From Acidimicrobiia bacterium (GTDB lineage: Bacteria; Acidobacteriota; Terriglobia; Bryobacterales; Bryobacteraceae): DNA of 64,000 bases. Position numbers and translations under genes: made by a program. This document shows positions 52,539 to 61,211 of this stretch, in pieces (the stretch's first letter is position 1; every line of letters begins with the position of its first letter). Where the stretch lies: contig VFZE01000015.1 of the NCBI GenBank assembly GCA_016871315.1, positions 1 to 64,000 on the forward strand. The letters run 5' to 3'. The notes below the pieces were generated by a model. That model did not search any database. It was not told where the DNA came from and saw only the letters and a program-made list of their open reading frames with translations.

Positions 52539-53501
52539 ATGAAGAGACGCACCTTTCTGCAAAGCACCGCCGCCGCGCTGGGAGTCAACGCCAGCGCGCT
52601 CGCCAACAACGAAATGCCGGTGGCGACGCTCGGCAAGAGCGGGCTGAAAGTCTCCAAGTTCTGCCTCGGCGGCTTCCACATGGCCGTCAAGGGCGAGGAG
52701 ATGGGTATCCGCATCATCCAGCGGGCCATCGATCTCGGCGTCACCTTCCTCGACAGCGCCCACAAGTATCACGACGGCCGCAGCGATGAGATCTACGGCA
52801 AGGCGCTCACCAGTGGACGCCGCCAGAAGGTGATCCTCATGTCGAAGGCGCAGTTCCGCGACCGCGACGGCGCCATGAAGCAGCTGGAGGAAACGCTCAA
52901 GCGCATGAAGACAGACTACCTGGACCTGTGGCAGTGCCACGAGGTTGCCACCCATGAAGAGGTCGATAAGATCTTCGGCCCCAACGGGTCGCTGGAAGCC
53001 TTCGTCAAGGCGAAGAAGGAAGGCAAGGTCCGCCACATCGGCTTCACCGGCCACCACGACTTCACCGTGCATCAGCGGCTGCTCGACGGCTACGGCGGCT
53101 GGGAAACCGTGCAGCATCCGGTGAACCTGGTGGACCCGCACTACCTGAGCTTCATCACTAACTTCCTACCCAACGCCCGCAAGAAGGGGCTCGGCTTGAT
53201 CGCGATGAAGTCGAACGCCATTGGCGGGATCACGCAGCACAAGATCGCCTCGATCCCCGAGTGCCTGCGCTTCAGCCTGAGCCATGACATCGACACGCTG
53301 GTCAGCGGCGTCGAGACCGTCGAGCAGCTGGAAGAGAACGTCCTGGTGGTGAAGACACTCCAGAAGATGTCGCCCACGGAGATGAAGACGCTGCTGTCGC
53401 GCACCAAGGGCGGCCCCACCGGCACCAAGGTGGAGCGCTACAAGAAGCCGGAAGCGGGCGCGCGCCGTTTCCGCCCGCATGAGGATGGCGAATCCGTCTA
53501 G
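52539..53501 (+). CDS. Tat-signalled aldo/keto reductase
   Basis: A 320-residue protein with a Tat-like N-terminus (MKRRTFLQSTAAALGV). The AKR barrel carries the catalytic set Asp in TFLDSAHKYHDG, Tyr in that same segment, Lys in LMSKAQFRD and His in LWQCHEV. LGKSGLKVSKFCLGG is the usual first strand. These enzymes reduce carbonyls with NAD(P)H; an exported version would need cofactor bound before export. It begins 5 bases after the PPIase stop, but the functional link is unclear. Confidence 0.85.
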   Translation: MKRRTFLQSTAAALGVNASALANNEMPVATLGKSGLKVSKFCLGGFHMAVKGEEMGIRIIQRAIDLGVTFLDSAHKYHDGRSDEIYGKALTSGRRQKVILMSKAQFRDRDGAMKQLEETLKRMKTDYLDLWQCHEVATHEEVDKIFGPNGSLEAFVKAKKEGKVRHIGFTGHHDFTVHQRLLDGYGGWETVQHPVNLVDPHYLSFITNFLPNARKKGLGLIAMKSNAIGGITQHKIASIPECLRFSLSHDIDTLVSGVETVEQLEENVLVVKTLQKMSPTEMKTLLSRTKGGPTGTKVERYKKPEAGARRFRPHEDGESV

Positions 53502-53517
53502 CGCCTAGCAGCTAGCC

Positions 53518-53937
53518 ATGTCAGACCGCACACGCTCCCGTATCATCCCTGGGCTGCTCTACCGCAACGCTCCGGAGGCAATCGAATGGCTCTGCCGCGT
53601 GTTTGGTTTCGAAAAGCACGCCGTCCATGAGGGACCCAACAACACGATCCTACATGCGGAACTCACGCTCGGCGGCGGCATGGTGATGCTGGGTTCCGGC
53701 GGCGGTTCCAGCAGCAAGTACCTGAAACAGCCCGATGAGCTGGGCGGCTTCGAGACCCGCTCGGACAACATCATCGTAGAAGATGCCGATGCCGTCTACG
53801 CGCGCGCCAAGGAGGCGGGCGCGGAATTCATCATTGATATCGAGGACAAGCCGTATGGCGGCCGCGGCTTCAGTTGCCGCGACCTGGAGGGCCGCATCTG
53901 GAACGTCGGTACCTACGATCCCTGGCAGCGTAAGTAA
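53518..53937 (+). CDS. VOC (glyoxalase/bleomycin-resistance fold) protein
   Basis: A 139-residue protein with paired beta-alpha-beta-beta-beta units: RNAPEAIEWLCRVFGFEKHA, GGGMVMLGSGGG, VYARAKEAGAEFIIDIEDKP and GRGFSCRDLEGRIWNVGTYD. This is typical of the PhnB-like/YycE branch of the VOC superfamily. Metal-binding residues are not obvious beyond His and Glu in the first module (ILHAELTLG). The substrate is unknown. Confidence 0.8.
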   Translation: MSDRTRSRIIPGLLYRNAPEAIEWLCRVFGFEKHAVHEGPNNTILHAELTLGGGMVMLGSGGGSSSKYLKQPDELGGFETRSDNIIVEDADAVYARAKEAGAEFIIDIEDKPYGGRGFSCRDLEGRIWNVGTYDPWQRK

Positions 53938-53940
53938 GGG

Positions 53941-54672
53941 CTAGTTGGTCGAAAGCCAGGCCAGATAGGCCGCGATCTTCGCTAGTTCGCCATCCTTGTA
54001 ATGGGCGATAGCCTTTGCGTGGCTCCAGCCGGAGCCGCCCGACCAGGTGACGTCGCCTCGCGCCACCGTGCGCAGGACGGGTGGCGCGACGCTCAGGTCG
54101 TACAAAGTAGTCCAGGCGTCCTTGGTCTCCACCAGCAGCGCGGGGAAGGAGTCGCCGCCGATGGCCGCCTTGCGGACCGTGGCGGGCTTGCCTTCGCGGA
54201 TGAGCTTCACGTCGTAGGCCGAGGCCAGGTTGGGGCCCACCGGCGTGCCGATGCCTTCGAGCGAATGACAAGTGCTGCAACGAACGGCGCGCACGGCGTC
54301 GAAGAAGAGCTCCTTGCTCTGGCGCAGCTGTTGCGGCAGCTGCTTTCCGGCCAATACACCCGTGTTGACGCCCTCCTGAACCACTCCGCCGGAGATACGG
54401 ACCACGTAGGCCACCACCGCATTCAATTCGACAACGCTGAGGCGGTCCTTCCAGCCGGGCATGCCGGTGTTGGGGATTCCGTCGCTGGTCACCTTGTGGA
54501 CGTACATGTAGTCGAAGACGCGGCCGAGCATCTTCGGCGCGCGCCCCGCCGCGCCGCCCGAACCGTGACAGTAACCGACGGCACAGGACTGGCGGAAGAC
54601 GGTGGCGCCTATATCCGCATCCGCCGCGGCGGCGGCGCAGGCCAAGGCGAGAAACACTACTGCGGCTTTCAT
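53941..54672 (-). CDS. diheme cytochrome c with one CX4CH motif, partner of the quinoprotein
   Basis: A 243-residue exported protein (signal AAVVFLALACAAAAA). The first heme site reads SCAVGYCHGSGG, where four rather than two residues separate the cysteines. The second is a normal CSTCHS. Met ligands are possible in GMPGWKD. The gene is coupled to the PQQ dehydrogenase by an ATGA overlap, so this is probably its electron acceptor. The second half is longer than a normal class I domain and ends in a helix common in these proteins (LAKIAAYLAWLS). Confidence 0.82.
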   Translation of the reverse strand: MKAAVVFLALACAAAAADADIGATVFRQSCAVGYCHGSGGAAGRAPKMLGRVFDYMYVHKVTSDGIPNTGMPGWKDRLSVVELNAVVAYVVRISGGVVQEGVNTGVLAGKQLPQQLRQSKELFFDAVRAVRCSTCHSLEGIGTPVGPNLASAYDVKLIREGKPATVRKAAIGGDSFPALLVETKDAWTTLYDLSVAPPVLRTVARGDVTWSGGSGWSHAKAIAHYKDGELAKIAAYLAWLSTN

Positions 54673-56309
54673 TGACCCTCCTCCGGAAGCGCGAACGCGT
54701 GAATGGCGGAACCGGGCTGGAAGCGCTCCGCCTCAGGCCACAACTGCACAAGCAGTCCGGCCAGCGCCGAACCCCATCCCGACGGCGTGGCGACGAACTG
54801 CCGCCCCTTCACCGAATAGGCGATCGGTGATCCGCGGTTGCCGCTGCCGGTCTGATAGCTCCATAGCTTCTTGCCCGTCTTGGCATCCAGCGCGAAGAAG
54901 TGGCCTTCGGGGTCGCCGGTGAACAGCACGCCGCCGGCGGTGGTCAGTACCGATGCCAGCAGCGGGTACTTGTTCTTCAGCGTCCAGTGGACCTTGCCTG
55001 TCACGGGATCGATGGCATCCAGGTGACCATAGGCAGGCCCGTCCTTCGGATGTCGCATCTCGAAGACGCCGCCGAAGAAGACCTGGCCTTCGCGCGGCTC
55101 CTCTTCCATCGAGGTGACGTCCTGGCACCACTCAATCGCGGTCGTGTAGAGCCAGCCTGTCTGAGGGGAAAAGGAGGCCTGGTTCCAACTGCGCCCGCCG
55201 CCGATGGCCGGGCAAAGGAACTTCGTCTGGCCCACGACCGGTTCGTTGCGACCCACCAGGCGGCCCTGCTTGTCGACGCCCGAAATCCAGTTGATGTTCT
55301 TCACGATCGGGTAGCCCGAGACAAACTCGCCCGTCGCGCGGTCCACCACCCAGGTGAAACCGCCCTTGTTGATGTTGACCAGCAGCTTGCGCGGCTTGCC
55401 GTCCACCGGCAGGTCGAGCAGAATATTCTCGTAGGCTGTGTCAAAATCCCAGACGTCGTGCGGGATCTGCTGGAAATGCCATTTCAGCTTGCCCGTGTCG
55501 GCATCCAGCGCCACCATTGAATCGGTATAGAGGTTGTCGCCCTTGCGCGAGCGGCCATAAAAATCGGCCGCGGGATTGCCGACGCTCCAGTAGATCAGGT
55601 TCAGCTGCGGATCATACGACCCGGTCATCCAGGTGGAGCCGCCGCCATATTTCCAGCTCTCCCCAGCCCAAGTCTCGTTGCCTTTTTCGCCCGGCCCGGG
55701 GATGGTCCAGAAGCGCCACGCGAGACGGCCGGTGCGCGCGTCGAAGGCATGGATGTAGCCGCGGTGGGCGGAGTCGCCTCCGGTGACGCCGACGATCACC
55801 TTGTCCTTCACCAGCTGCGGCGCGGCGGTGATGTTGCAGCCGCACTGATTGGCATCCTCGACGTTGACGCGCCAGACTTCGCGCCCCGTCTTTTGATCGA
55901 GCGCGACGACATGATTGTCGAGCGTGCCCATGTAAACCAAGCCATGGCCGACCACCACTCCGCGCGAATGCGGGCCGTAGAACGTGGTGAAGCCTTTCGG
56001 CAACGGGAAAATGTAACGCCACAGCTGGCGGCCCGTGGCGGCGTCGAGCGCGTAGACCCAATTGTGCGCGGTGGAGACGTACATTACGCCGTTGTCGACT
56101 ACCGGCGTCGATTGCAGTCCGCCTTCGGAGTCGCCCGTCTGGAAGGTCCAGATGGGGATCAGCTTCTTCGCGTTGGAAGGATTGATCTGGTTGAGCGCGC
56201 TGTAGCGCCAGGAACTGTGCTGGCCGCCGTAGTGCGGCCAGTTCTCGCGCGTGGCATGATCCTGCGCGGCCAGCGCCGCGGTCAGCAACAGCAGAATGTA
56301 GGGTCTCAT
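54669..56309 (-). CDS. PQQ-dependent alcohol dehydrogenase with lanthanide-type Asp pair
   Basis: A 546-residue periplasmic quinoprotein (signal MRPYILLLLTAALAAQ). An eight-bladed propeller is indicated by WTFQTGDSEGGLQSTPVV, VYALDAATGRQLWRY and similar W-motifs. The metal/PQQ site includes GNPAADFYG (Asn) and HDVWDFDTAYE, where D-x-D matches the extra Asp of lanthanide-dependent XoxF/PedH enzymes. The adjacent Cys-Cys disulfide of methanol dehydrogenases is missing; a CGC sequence appears elsewhere (NQCGCNITAAP). The substrate is probably an alcohol or aldehyde. It is coupled to cytochrome c downstream and the PfpI-like gene upstream. The start at 56309 overlaps the PfpI stop; a longer frame lies inside that gene. 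Confidence 0.86.
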   Translation of the reverse strand: MRPYILLLLTAALAAQDHATRENWPHYGGQHSSWRYSALNQINPSNAKKLIPIWTFQTGDSEGGLQSTPVVDNGVMYVSTAHNWVYALDAATGRQLWRYIFPLPKGFTTFYGPHSRGVVVGHGLVYMGTLDNHVVALDQKTGREVWRVNVEDANQCGCNITAAPQLVKDKVIVGVTGGDSAHRGYIHAFDARTGRLAWRFWTIPGPGEKGNETWAGESWKYGGGSTWMTGSYDPQLNLIYWSVGNPAADFYGRSRKGDNLYTDSMVALDADTGKLKWHFQQIPHDVWDFDTAYENILLDLPVDGKPRKLLVNINKGGFTWVVDRATGEFVSGYPIVKNINWISGVDKQGRLVGRNEPVVGQTKFLCPAIGGGRSWNQASFSPQTGWLYTTAIEWCQDVTSMEEEPREGQVFFGGVFEMRHPKDGPAYGHLDAIDPVTGKVHWTLKNKYPLLASVLTTAGGVLFTGDPEGHFFALDAKTGKKLWSYQTGSGNRGSPIAYSVKGRQFVATPSGWGSALAGLLVQLWPEAERFQPGSAIHAFALPEEGQ

Positions 56310-56845
56310 GCGGCTACCGGAGCACCCACCAGCACTTGAATCGTCGCCTGGCAAAAGGCCGGCAGGTCATCCGGTTTGCGCGAGGTGACCAGATTGCCAT
56401 CGACAACCACTTCAGCGTCTTCCCATTTCGCGCCGGCGTTGACCATGTCGTCCTTGATGGCGAAAAACGAAGTGGCGCGGCGGCCCTTGAGCATGCCATG
56501 CGCGGAGCAGAGCACCCATCCGGCGTGGCAGATGGCCGCCACCAGCTTGCCCTGCTTGTTCATGTCGGCGACGAACTGGTTGGCCTTGGCGTGACGGCGG
56601 ATATGGTCCGGCGCGAAACCGCCGGGAATGACGACGCCGTCGAAATCGTTGGCCGAAACCTGGTCATAGGATTTGTCGCAGACGCAAGGATAGCCGAGCT
56701 TGCTCGGGTAGGTATGGCCCGCCTGCGCGCCCACGGTGACGACCTCGGCGCCGGCTTCGCGGAGCCGGTAGAGCGGGTACCAGACCTCCATCTCCTGATA
56801 GAGCTGGTCCACGAGAATGGCGATTTTCTTACCTTTCAGTTCCAT
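56306..56845 (-). CDS. DJ-1/PfpI-family protein
   Basis: A 179-residue cytoplasmic protein of the DJ-1/PfpI superfamily. The catalytic Cys sits in the nucleophile elbow AAICHAGWVL near residue 105, and the conserved acid near residue 18 is in LYQEMEVWYPLYRL. Members act as glyoxalase III/deglycase-like enzymes that repair carbonyl damage. This role would suit an operon with an alcohol dehydrogenase that produces aldehydes, although that enzyme is periplasmic. It is the first gene of the PfpI > PQQ dehydrogenase > cytochrome c operon, and its stop overlaps the dehydrogenase start (ATGA). Confidence 0.87.
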   Translation of the reverse strand: MELKGKKIAILVDQLYQEMEVWYPLYRLREAGAEVVTVGAQAGHTYPSKLGYPCVCDKSYDQVSANDFDGVVIPGGFAPDHIRRHAKANQFVADMNKQGKLVAAICHAGWVLCSAHGMLKGRRATSFFAIKDDMVNAGAKWEDAEVVVDGNLVTSRKPDDLPAFCQATIQVLVGAPVAA

Positions 56846-56851
56846 AGTGAT

Positions 56852-57727
56852 TTATTGTACTTGGTGGCCGTAGCGGTTAGCGCGGGAGAGACGCTCAAAG
56901 TAGTGGTAGACGATGCGCGTCACCTCCTCCACGGGGTTGATCTGCTGGGAGCCGAGGAACGTGGAAGTGACGCTCAGCACAAAGGGCCTGCCGGGGAGCT
57001 TGATAACGCCGGTTTCGCAGCGCACGCCGGTGACGCTGCCGGTCTTCGAGGAGATCGCCACTTCGGCGGGCACGGCCTTGCGCATGCCGCCTTTCACGAG
57101 GCTCATAATCTCGAGCATCTTGCGGCAATCGTCCGGATGCGCCGCCGTGCCGCGGTAGATCATCTCCACCATCCGGGCCATTTCGAGCGGCGTCGAGATG
57201 TTCTCTCTGTCCGCTGCGGCCGCCGCGGTGTCCATCATGATTCGTTGAAGTCGCGTGTTGGCCAGGCCGAGCCGGTTCAGAATCCGGTTGACGCGATCCA
57301 TGCCGGCCATGGCGATGCATTTGTTGGTGGCGGTGTTGTCGCTGGTTTCGATCATCGCCGTGACCAGATCCAGCACCGTCAGGGTGTGCGGCGCCTTGGC
57401 GATCAGCGCATTGAGGTGGCCGCTACCGCCGGCTACATCTTTTTCGGTGAGTGTCAGCTTGCCGGTAAAGGGGAAGCGGGCCTCCCTGGCCGATTCGAAC
57501 ATTGCCATCATGATCGGAATCTTGATGGAGCTGGCCTGCGGAAAAGCCGTGCCGCCGTTGTAGGAGATGACGCGGCCGGTCTCAAGATCAATCGCCGCCA
57601 CGCCCAGCACGCCATCCAGCGCGGCGTCCGCTTTCTCGATTTGTACGAGCATCTTCTTTTCCAGCAGCAACGACGGTTCGCCTTGCGCAAAGCAGGCCAG
57701 CGCGAGAAATCCCAGGCTCCATTTCAT
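56852..57727 (-). CDS. class A beta-lactamase-like serine hydrolase
   Basis: A 291-residue exported protein (signal SLGFLALACFAQG). It has the three class A signatures: S-x-x-K in PQASSIKIPI, S-D-N in IETSDNTATN, and K-T-G in ISSKTGSVTG. A possible E166 equivalent is in DRENISTPLEMA, but the usual ExxLN is not matched. It may be a true beta-lactamase or a related esterase/peptidase of the PF13354 type. It lies 6 bases upstream of the PfpI gene on the same strand, so they could be co-transcribed. Confidence 0.82.
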   Translation of the reverse strand: MKWSLGFLALACFAQGEPSLLLEKKMLVQIEKADAALDGVLGVAAIDLETGRVISYNGGTAFPQASSIKIPIMMAMFESAREARFPFTGKLTLTEKDVAGGSGHLNALIAKAPHTLTVLDLVTAMIETSDNTATNKCIAMAGMDRVNRILNRLGLANTRLQRIMMDTAAAAADRENISTPLEMARMVEMIYRGTAAHPDDCRKMLEIMSLVKGGMRKAVPAEVAISSKTGSVTGVRCETGVIKLPGRPFVLSVTSTFLGSQQINPVEEVTRIVYHYFERLSRANRYGHQVQ

Positions 57728-57756
57728 GACTACACGATCATACCCGAAGCCGGGCT

Positions 57757-57785
57757 TTGCATTATTTGAACGGGGGAGGTATATT
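57757..57785 (+). promoter_or_regulatory. promoter of the subtilase/MBL operon
   Basis: TTGCAT (57757-57762), 17 bases, TATATT (57780-57785), predicting a start near 57792 and a leader of about 88 bases. The spacing is ideal and both boxes match the consensus at four or more positions. The 152-base gap 57728-57879 contains nothing else clear except GGAGA (57869-57873), the ribosome site for the subtilase. Confidence 0.58.
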
Positions 57786-57879
57786 GAGGCCAGTCATTTT
57801 CCCGCTGGAGAGTGCCGGGGAATTACGCGGCATAAAGCGGGAAATTCAATGGTGTTTCTTACAGATTCGGAGAGAATTC

Positions 57880-59907
57880 ATGCCCGCGGAAAAACTGGTT
57901 GGAAAACAGCAGCGGAAGCTGCATCCCAAGCTGCGCGTGATCGCCAACGGCAGCACGCAAGTGAACACGCTACGCAGTGAGCATTGCTCCTCTATCGCCG
58001 TCGACGATGAGCAGACTTTGAAATCGATCGCGCCCGCCCGGGGAGCCGGGATTGCGGCCGCGGCGCTGGAAGTGGCGCCGCCGAAGATCGAGACCCAGAA
58101 GAAACTGGCAACGGGGGTGAAGGCGAACGTCTTCATCCGCACGGCGGCGGCACTGGAGAACGGAGACCGGTTCCCCGGCGAGCAAAGCCGCCGCCGGAAC
58201 CTGGCTGTCGCTTCGGTGACGATGGACCAATTGAAGGAGATCACGGACAATCCCAATGTCACGCATGTGGAGCTGGGTGAGCCGCTGCGCCAGCCGGAGC
58301 CGTTAGTGACGGCCACCGGCATCGCGGCGCCAGCGGTTTCCCTACGGAAATTCGGAGACTCAACGCGCCACAAGGACGGCGAGGGTGTGCTTGTGGGCAT
58401 CATCGATGTCCAGGGATTCGACTTCTCGCATCCGGATTTTCTGAGCGCGGACAAGAAAACGACGCGCTTTGTCCGCATCTGGGACCAGGGCGGCACAACG
58501 CGCCCCGCGCCGGCGGGCGCCGCCTTCCACTTCGGCTCCGAGATCAGGCAGGAGCACATGAACGCCGCCTTGCAGGCCTCCTCGAGTCTTCCGGCGTGGG
58601 AGCTGGAGCCGCAGTCGCAGATGGATCCCGGCTCACACGGCACACACGTGGCCAGCACAGCGGCAGGGAATGCAGGCGTCTGCCGGCGCTCCCCGATCGC
58701 GGCTGTGCTGATTAGCCTGACCGAGGACGACTTCGACCGGCGCAAATCGTTCTTCGATTCCACGCGCCTGGCCTTGGCCGTGGATTACCTGGTACAACTG
58801 GCGACGGAAATGAAGCTGCGGCTGAGTGTGAACATCAGCCTCGGCACCAACGGCCATGCGCATGACGGCAGCAACGCGATCAGCCGGTGGATCGATTCGG
58901 CGCTCGCCATTCCCGGACGAGCTGTTTGCGCAGCCGCTGGGAATGCGGGCCAGGAGAAAGGGGAGACGCCGGATGATTTCGGCTGGATCATGGGCCGCAT
59001 CCACACTTCGGGCCGTGTGCCGAGCGCCGGCCTGACGCGCGATATCGAGGTAGTGGTGGTCGGCAACGGCATCATGGACATTTCGGAGAACGAACTGGAG
59101 ATCTGGTACAGCGCGCAGGACCGCTTCTCGGTATCCGTGCGGCCGCCGGGCGGCAACTTCATCGGGCCGATTCATCCGCGGGAGTTCATCGAGAACCGCG
59201 AGCTGAGCGACGGCAGCTTCCTTAGTGTCTACAACGAGCTGTATCATCCGGCCAACGGCGCCAATTACATTTCGGTGTATTTGAGTCCGCGGCTGGATCC
59301 TAGCGCCATCGTCGGCGTTCGGGCCGGAACGTGGACGATCCGGCTGCATGGAGATGAAGTTCGCGACGGCCGCTACCACGGCTGGATCGAGCGCGACGAT
59401 CCGCGCCGCCGGGGCAGAGTTGGGCCGCGCGAGGCGTGGAACTTCCCCTCCTTCTTCACGGAGGCATCGAATGTGGATGACTCCTCGGTGAGCTCGCTGG
59501 CCTGCACGCATCGCGTAATCTCGGTGGCGAATCTCGATTCGGTGAAGGAGAAGATCAACATCACCTCCAGCCAGGGACCGACCCGCGACGGGCGCACCAA
59601 GCCCGATGTCGCGGCGCCGGGGACCGATATCGTAGCCGCCAACGGCTTTGCCGGTCCCGACGATCTTTGGGTGGGCATGACCGGAACCAGCATGGCCAGC
59701 CCGCTTGTTTGCGGGGTCGTCGGCTTAATGCTGGCAGTAGAGCCGGGACTGACCGCGGCGCAGATGGAAGGAATTCTGCACCGCACGGCGATCCCGCTGC
59801 CGGGAGCCAATTTCGAGTGGCGTAATGACGCCGGTTTCGGGGTCATCAATCCTGAGGCATGTCTGGAGGAGGCGCGGCGCGCCTCGGAAAGGACGGACCG
59901 CACATGA
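57880..59907 (+). CDS. signal-less S8 subtilase with inserted jelly-roll-like domain
   Basis: A 675-residue subtilisin-fold peptidase. Catalytic Asp is in VGIIDVQGFDFSHPDF (about residue 173), His in GSHGTHVASTAAG (about 250), and Ser in MTGTSMASPLVCGVV (about 605). Between His and Ser lies an insertion of about 150 residues rich in beta strands (IEVVVVGNGIMDISENELEI, FSVSVRPPGGNF, ANYISVYLSPRLDPS), like the jelly-roll of Csp-type subtilases. The N-terminus (MPAEKLVGKQQRKLHPKLR) is basic with no signal peptide, so it should act in the cytoplasm; a 120-residue inhibitor-like prodomain may precede the core. The ATG at 57880 has GGAGA 6 bases upstream. The stop overlaps the MBL gene (ATGA). Confidence 0.85.
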   Translation: MPAEKLVGKQQRKLHPKLRVIANGSTQVNTLRSEHCSSIAVDDEQTLKSIAPARGAGIAAAALEVAPPKIETQKKLATGVKANVFIRTAAALENGDRFPGEQSRRRNLAVASVTMDQLKEITDNPNVTHVELGEPLRQPEPLVTATGIAAPAVSLRKFGDSTRHKDGEGVLVGIIDVQGFDFSHPDFLSADKKTTRFVRIWDQGGTTRPAPAGAAFHFGSEIRQEHMNAALQASSSLPAWELEPQSQMDPGSHGTHVASTAAGNAGVCRRSPIAAVLISLTEDDFDRRKSFFDSTRLALAVDYLVQLATEMKLRLSVNISLGTNGHAHDGSNAISRWIDSALAIPGRAVCAAAGNAGQEKGETPDDFGWIMGRIHTSGRVPSAGLTRDIEVVVVGNGIMDISENELEIWYSAQDRFSVSVRPPGGNFIGPIHPREFIENRELSDGSFLSVYNELYHPANGANYISVYLSPRLDPSAIVGVRAGTWTIRLHGDEVRDGRYHGWIERDDPRRRGRVGPREAWNFPSFFTEASNVDDSSVSSLACTHRVISVANLDSVKEKINITSSQGPTRDGRTKPDVAAPGTDIVAANGFAGPDDLWVGMTGTSMASPLVCGVVGLMLAVEPGLTAAQMEGILHRTAIPLPGANFEWRNDAGFGVINPEACLEEARRASERTDRT

Positions 59908-61211
59908 AACTCAGAGTCTTTCAATCCGATAAAGGCGATTGCGTGCTGGTGGAATCTTCCACCGGCTTCCGCCTGCTGGCTGACGGCGGGATGCGCTCCT
60001 CCTATAAGGCGCATGTTGCCGAGTCGATGGGCGAGATCCGCGAGGAGAACGGCAAGCTGGATCTGGTCTGCATCTCGCACATTGATCGCGACCACATTTG
60101 GGGCATTCTCCAGATGCTGGATGACGAAGTGGCCTGGCGCGTGCACGAGTTTCAGCAGGCCAACGGCAACCCAGGCCACAAGAAACCGAAAGCGCCGCGG
60201 CCGCCGAAGATCGATAAGATCTGGCACAACGGCTTCAGCCAGATGGTGGATGACAACAAGGGGAAGCTGAAGAACATGCTGTCACAGTCGGCGGAGATAC
60301 TGTCGGCCTCCGCCGCGCCGGAGATGCTGGACCTCTCCGCGCATCACGCAGAACTGGCGGCAAGCGTGGGCGATGCCGTTCAGTTGAGCCACCGCATCGG
60401 CGACCGGCAGTTGGGCATCCCGCTGAACCCGGAAGCCAACGGGAAGCTGATCATGGTGGGCAAGAAGACGCCGTTGTTGAAGTCGAAGGGGTTTCACGTG
60501 CGCGTGCTGGGCCCATTGGAAGAGGATGTCGAGAAGCTGCGCACGGAGTGGAACAAGTGGCTGGAGCGGAACGAGAACGCGCTGGAGGATATGCGCCGCC
60601 GCGCGTTTGAGGATGAACGCCAGATGGCGTCGAAGAGCGACGTCGACAGGCTGCTGTTGCCGCTGCTGGCACAGGCCGAGCAACTCGGTGACCGCAGCAA
60701 GGTGACGGCTCCGAACCTGGCGTCGATCATGCTGCTGGTGGAAGAGAACGGAGCCACCGTGCTGCTAACCGGCGACGGCCACGCCGAGGACATCCTGAAA
60801 GGCCTCGACCATCATGGCAAACTGGACGCCAAGGGCCGCGCGCACGTGAACGTGCTGAAGGTGCAGCACCACGGTTCCGAGCACAACATCGACGCGGATT
60901 TCTGCGGGCGCGTCACCGCCGATCATTATGTGTTCTGCGGCAACGGCGCGCATGAAAATCCGGACCTGGATGTGGTGGAGACGCTTGTTGCCGCGCGTCA
61001 AGCGGAAAAAGGCAAGCGTGCCTACAAGCTGTGGTTCAATTCGAGTTCTTCGGTGACCGAAGGCGATACGAGCCATATGAGGAAACTGGAACGGCTAGTG
61101 GCCACGCTTCAGAACGCCTCCGGCGGCCGCATGCAGAGCCAGTTTTTGAAGGAGAGTTTCTTCGATTTGGATGCCGCGACCAAGCTGGCGAAGGCGGCCG
61201 GGGCGAGTTAG
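59904..61211 (+). CDS. ComEC-like metallo-beta-lactamase-fold hydrolase coupled to the subtilase
   Basis: A 435-residue protein starting directly with MBL strands (LRVFQSDKGDCVLVESSTGF). The metal site reads ISHIDRDHIWGI, the HxDxDH form seen in ComEC-type and related MBL proteins. It is followed by VLLTGDGHAEDILKGL and VQHHGSEHN. A long inserted helical segment (residues about 85-250, including EKLRTEWNKWLERNENALED) separates the halves. There is no signal peptide or membrane segment, so unlike ComEC it is soluble. ComEC-like MBL domains are nucleases or phosphodiesterases. It overlaps the subtilase gene by ATGA, so the two products probably act together; function is unknown. Confidence 0.82.
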   Translation: MKLRVFQSDKGDCVLVESSTGFRLLADGGMRSSYKAHVAESMGEIREENGKLDLVCISHIDRDHIWGILQMLDDEVAWRVHEFQQANGNPGHKKPKAPRPPKIDKIWHNGFSQMVDDNKGKLKNMLSQSAEILSASAAPEMLDLSAHHAELAASVGDAVQLSHRIGDRQLGIPLNPEANGKLIMVGKKTPLLKSKGFHVRVLGPLEEDVEKLRTEWNKWLERNENALEDMRRRAFEDERQMASKSDVDRLLLPLLAQAEQLGDRSKVTAPNLASIMLLVEENGATVLLTGDGHAEDILKGLDHHGKLDAKGRAHVNVLKVQHHGSEHNIDADFCGRVTADHYVFCGNGAHENPDLDVVETLVAARQAEKGKRAYKLWFNSSSSVTEGDTSHMRKLERLVATLQNASGGRMQSQFLKESFFDLDAATKLAKAAGAS

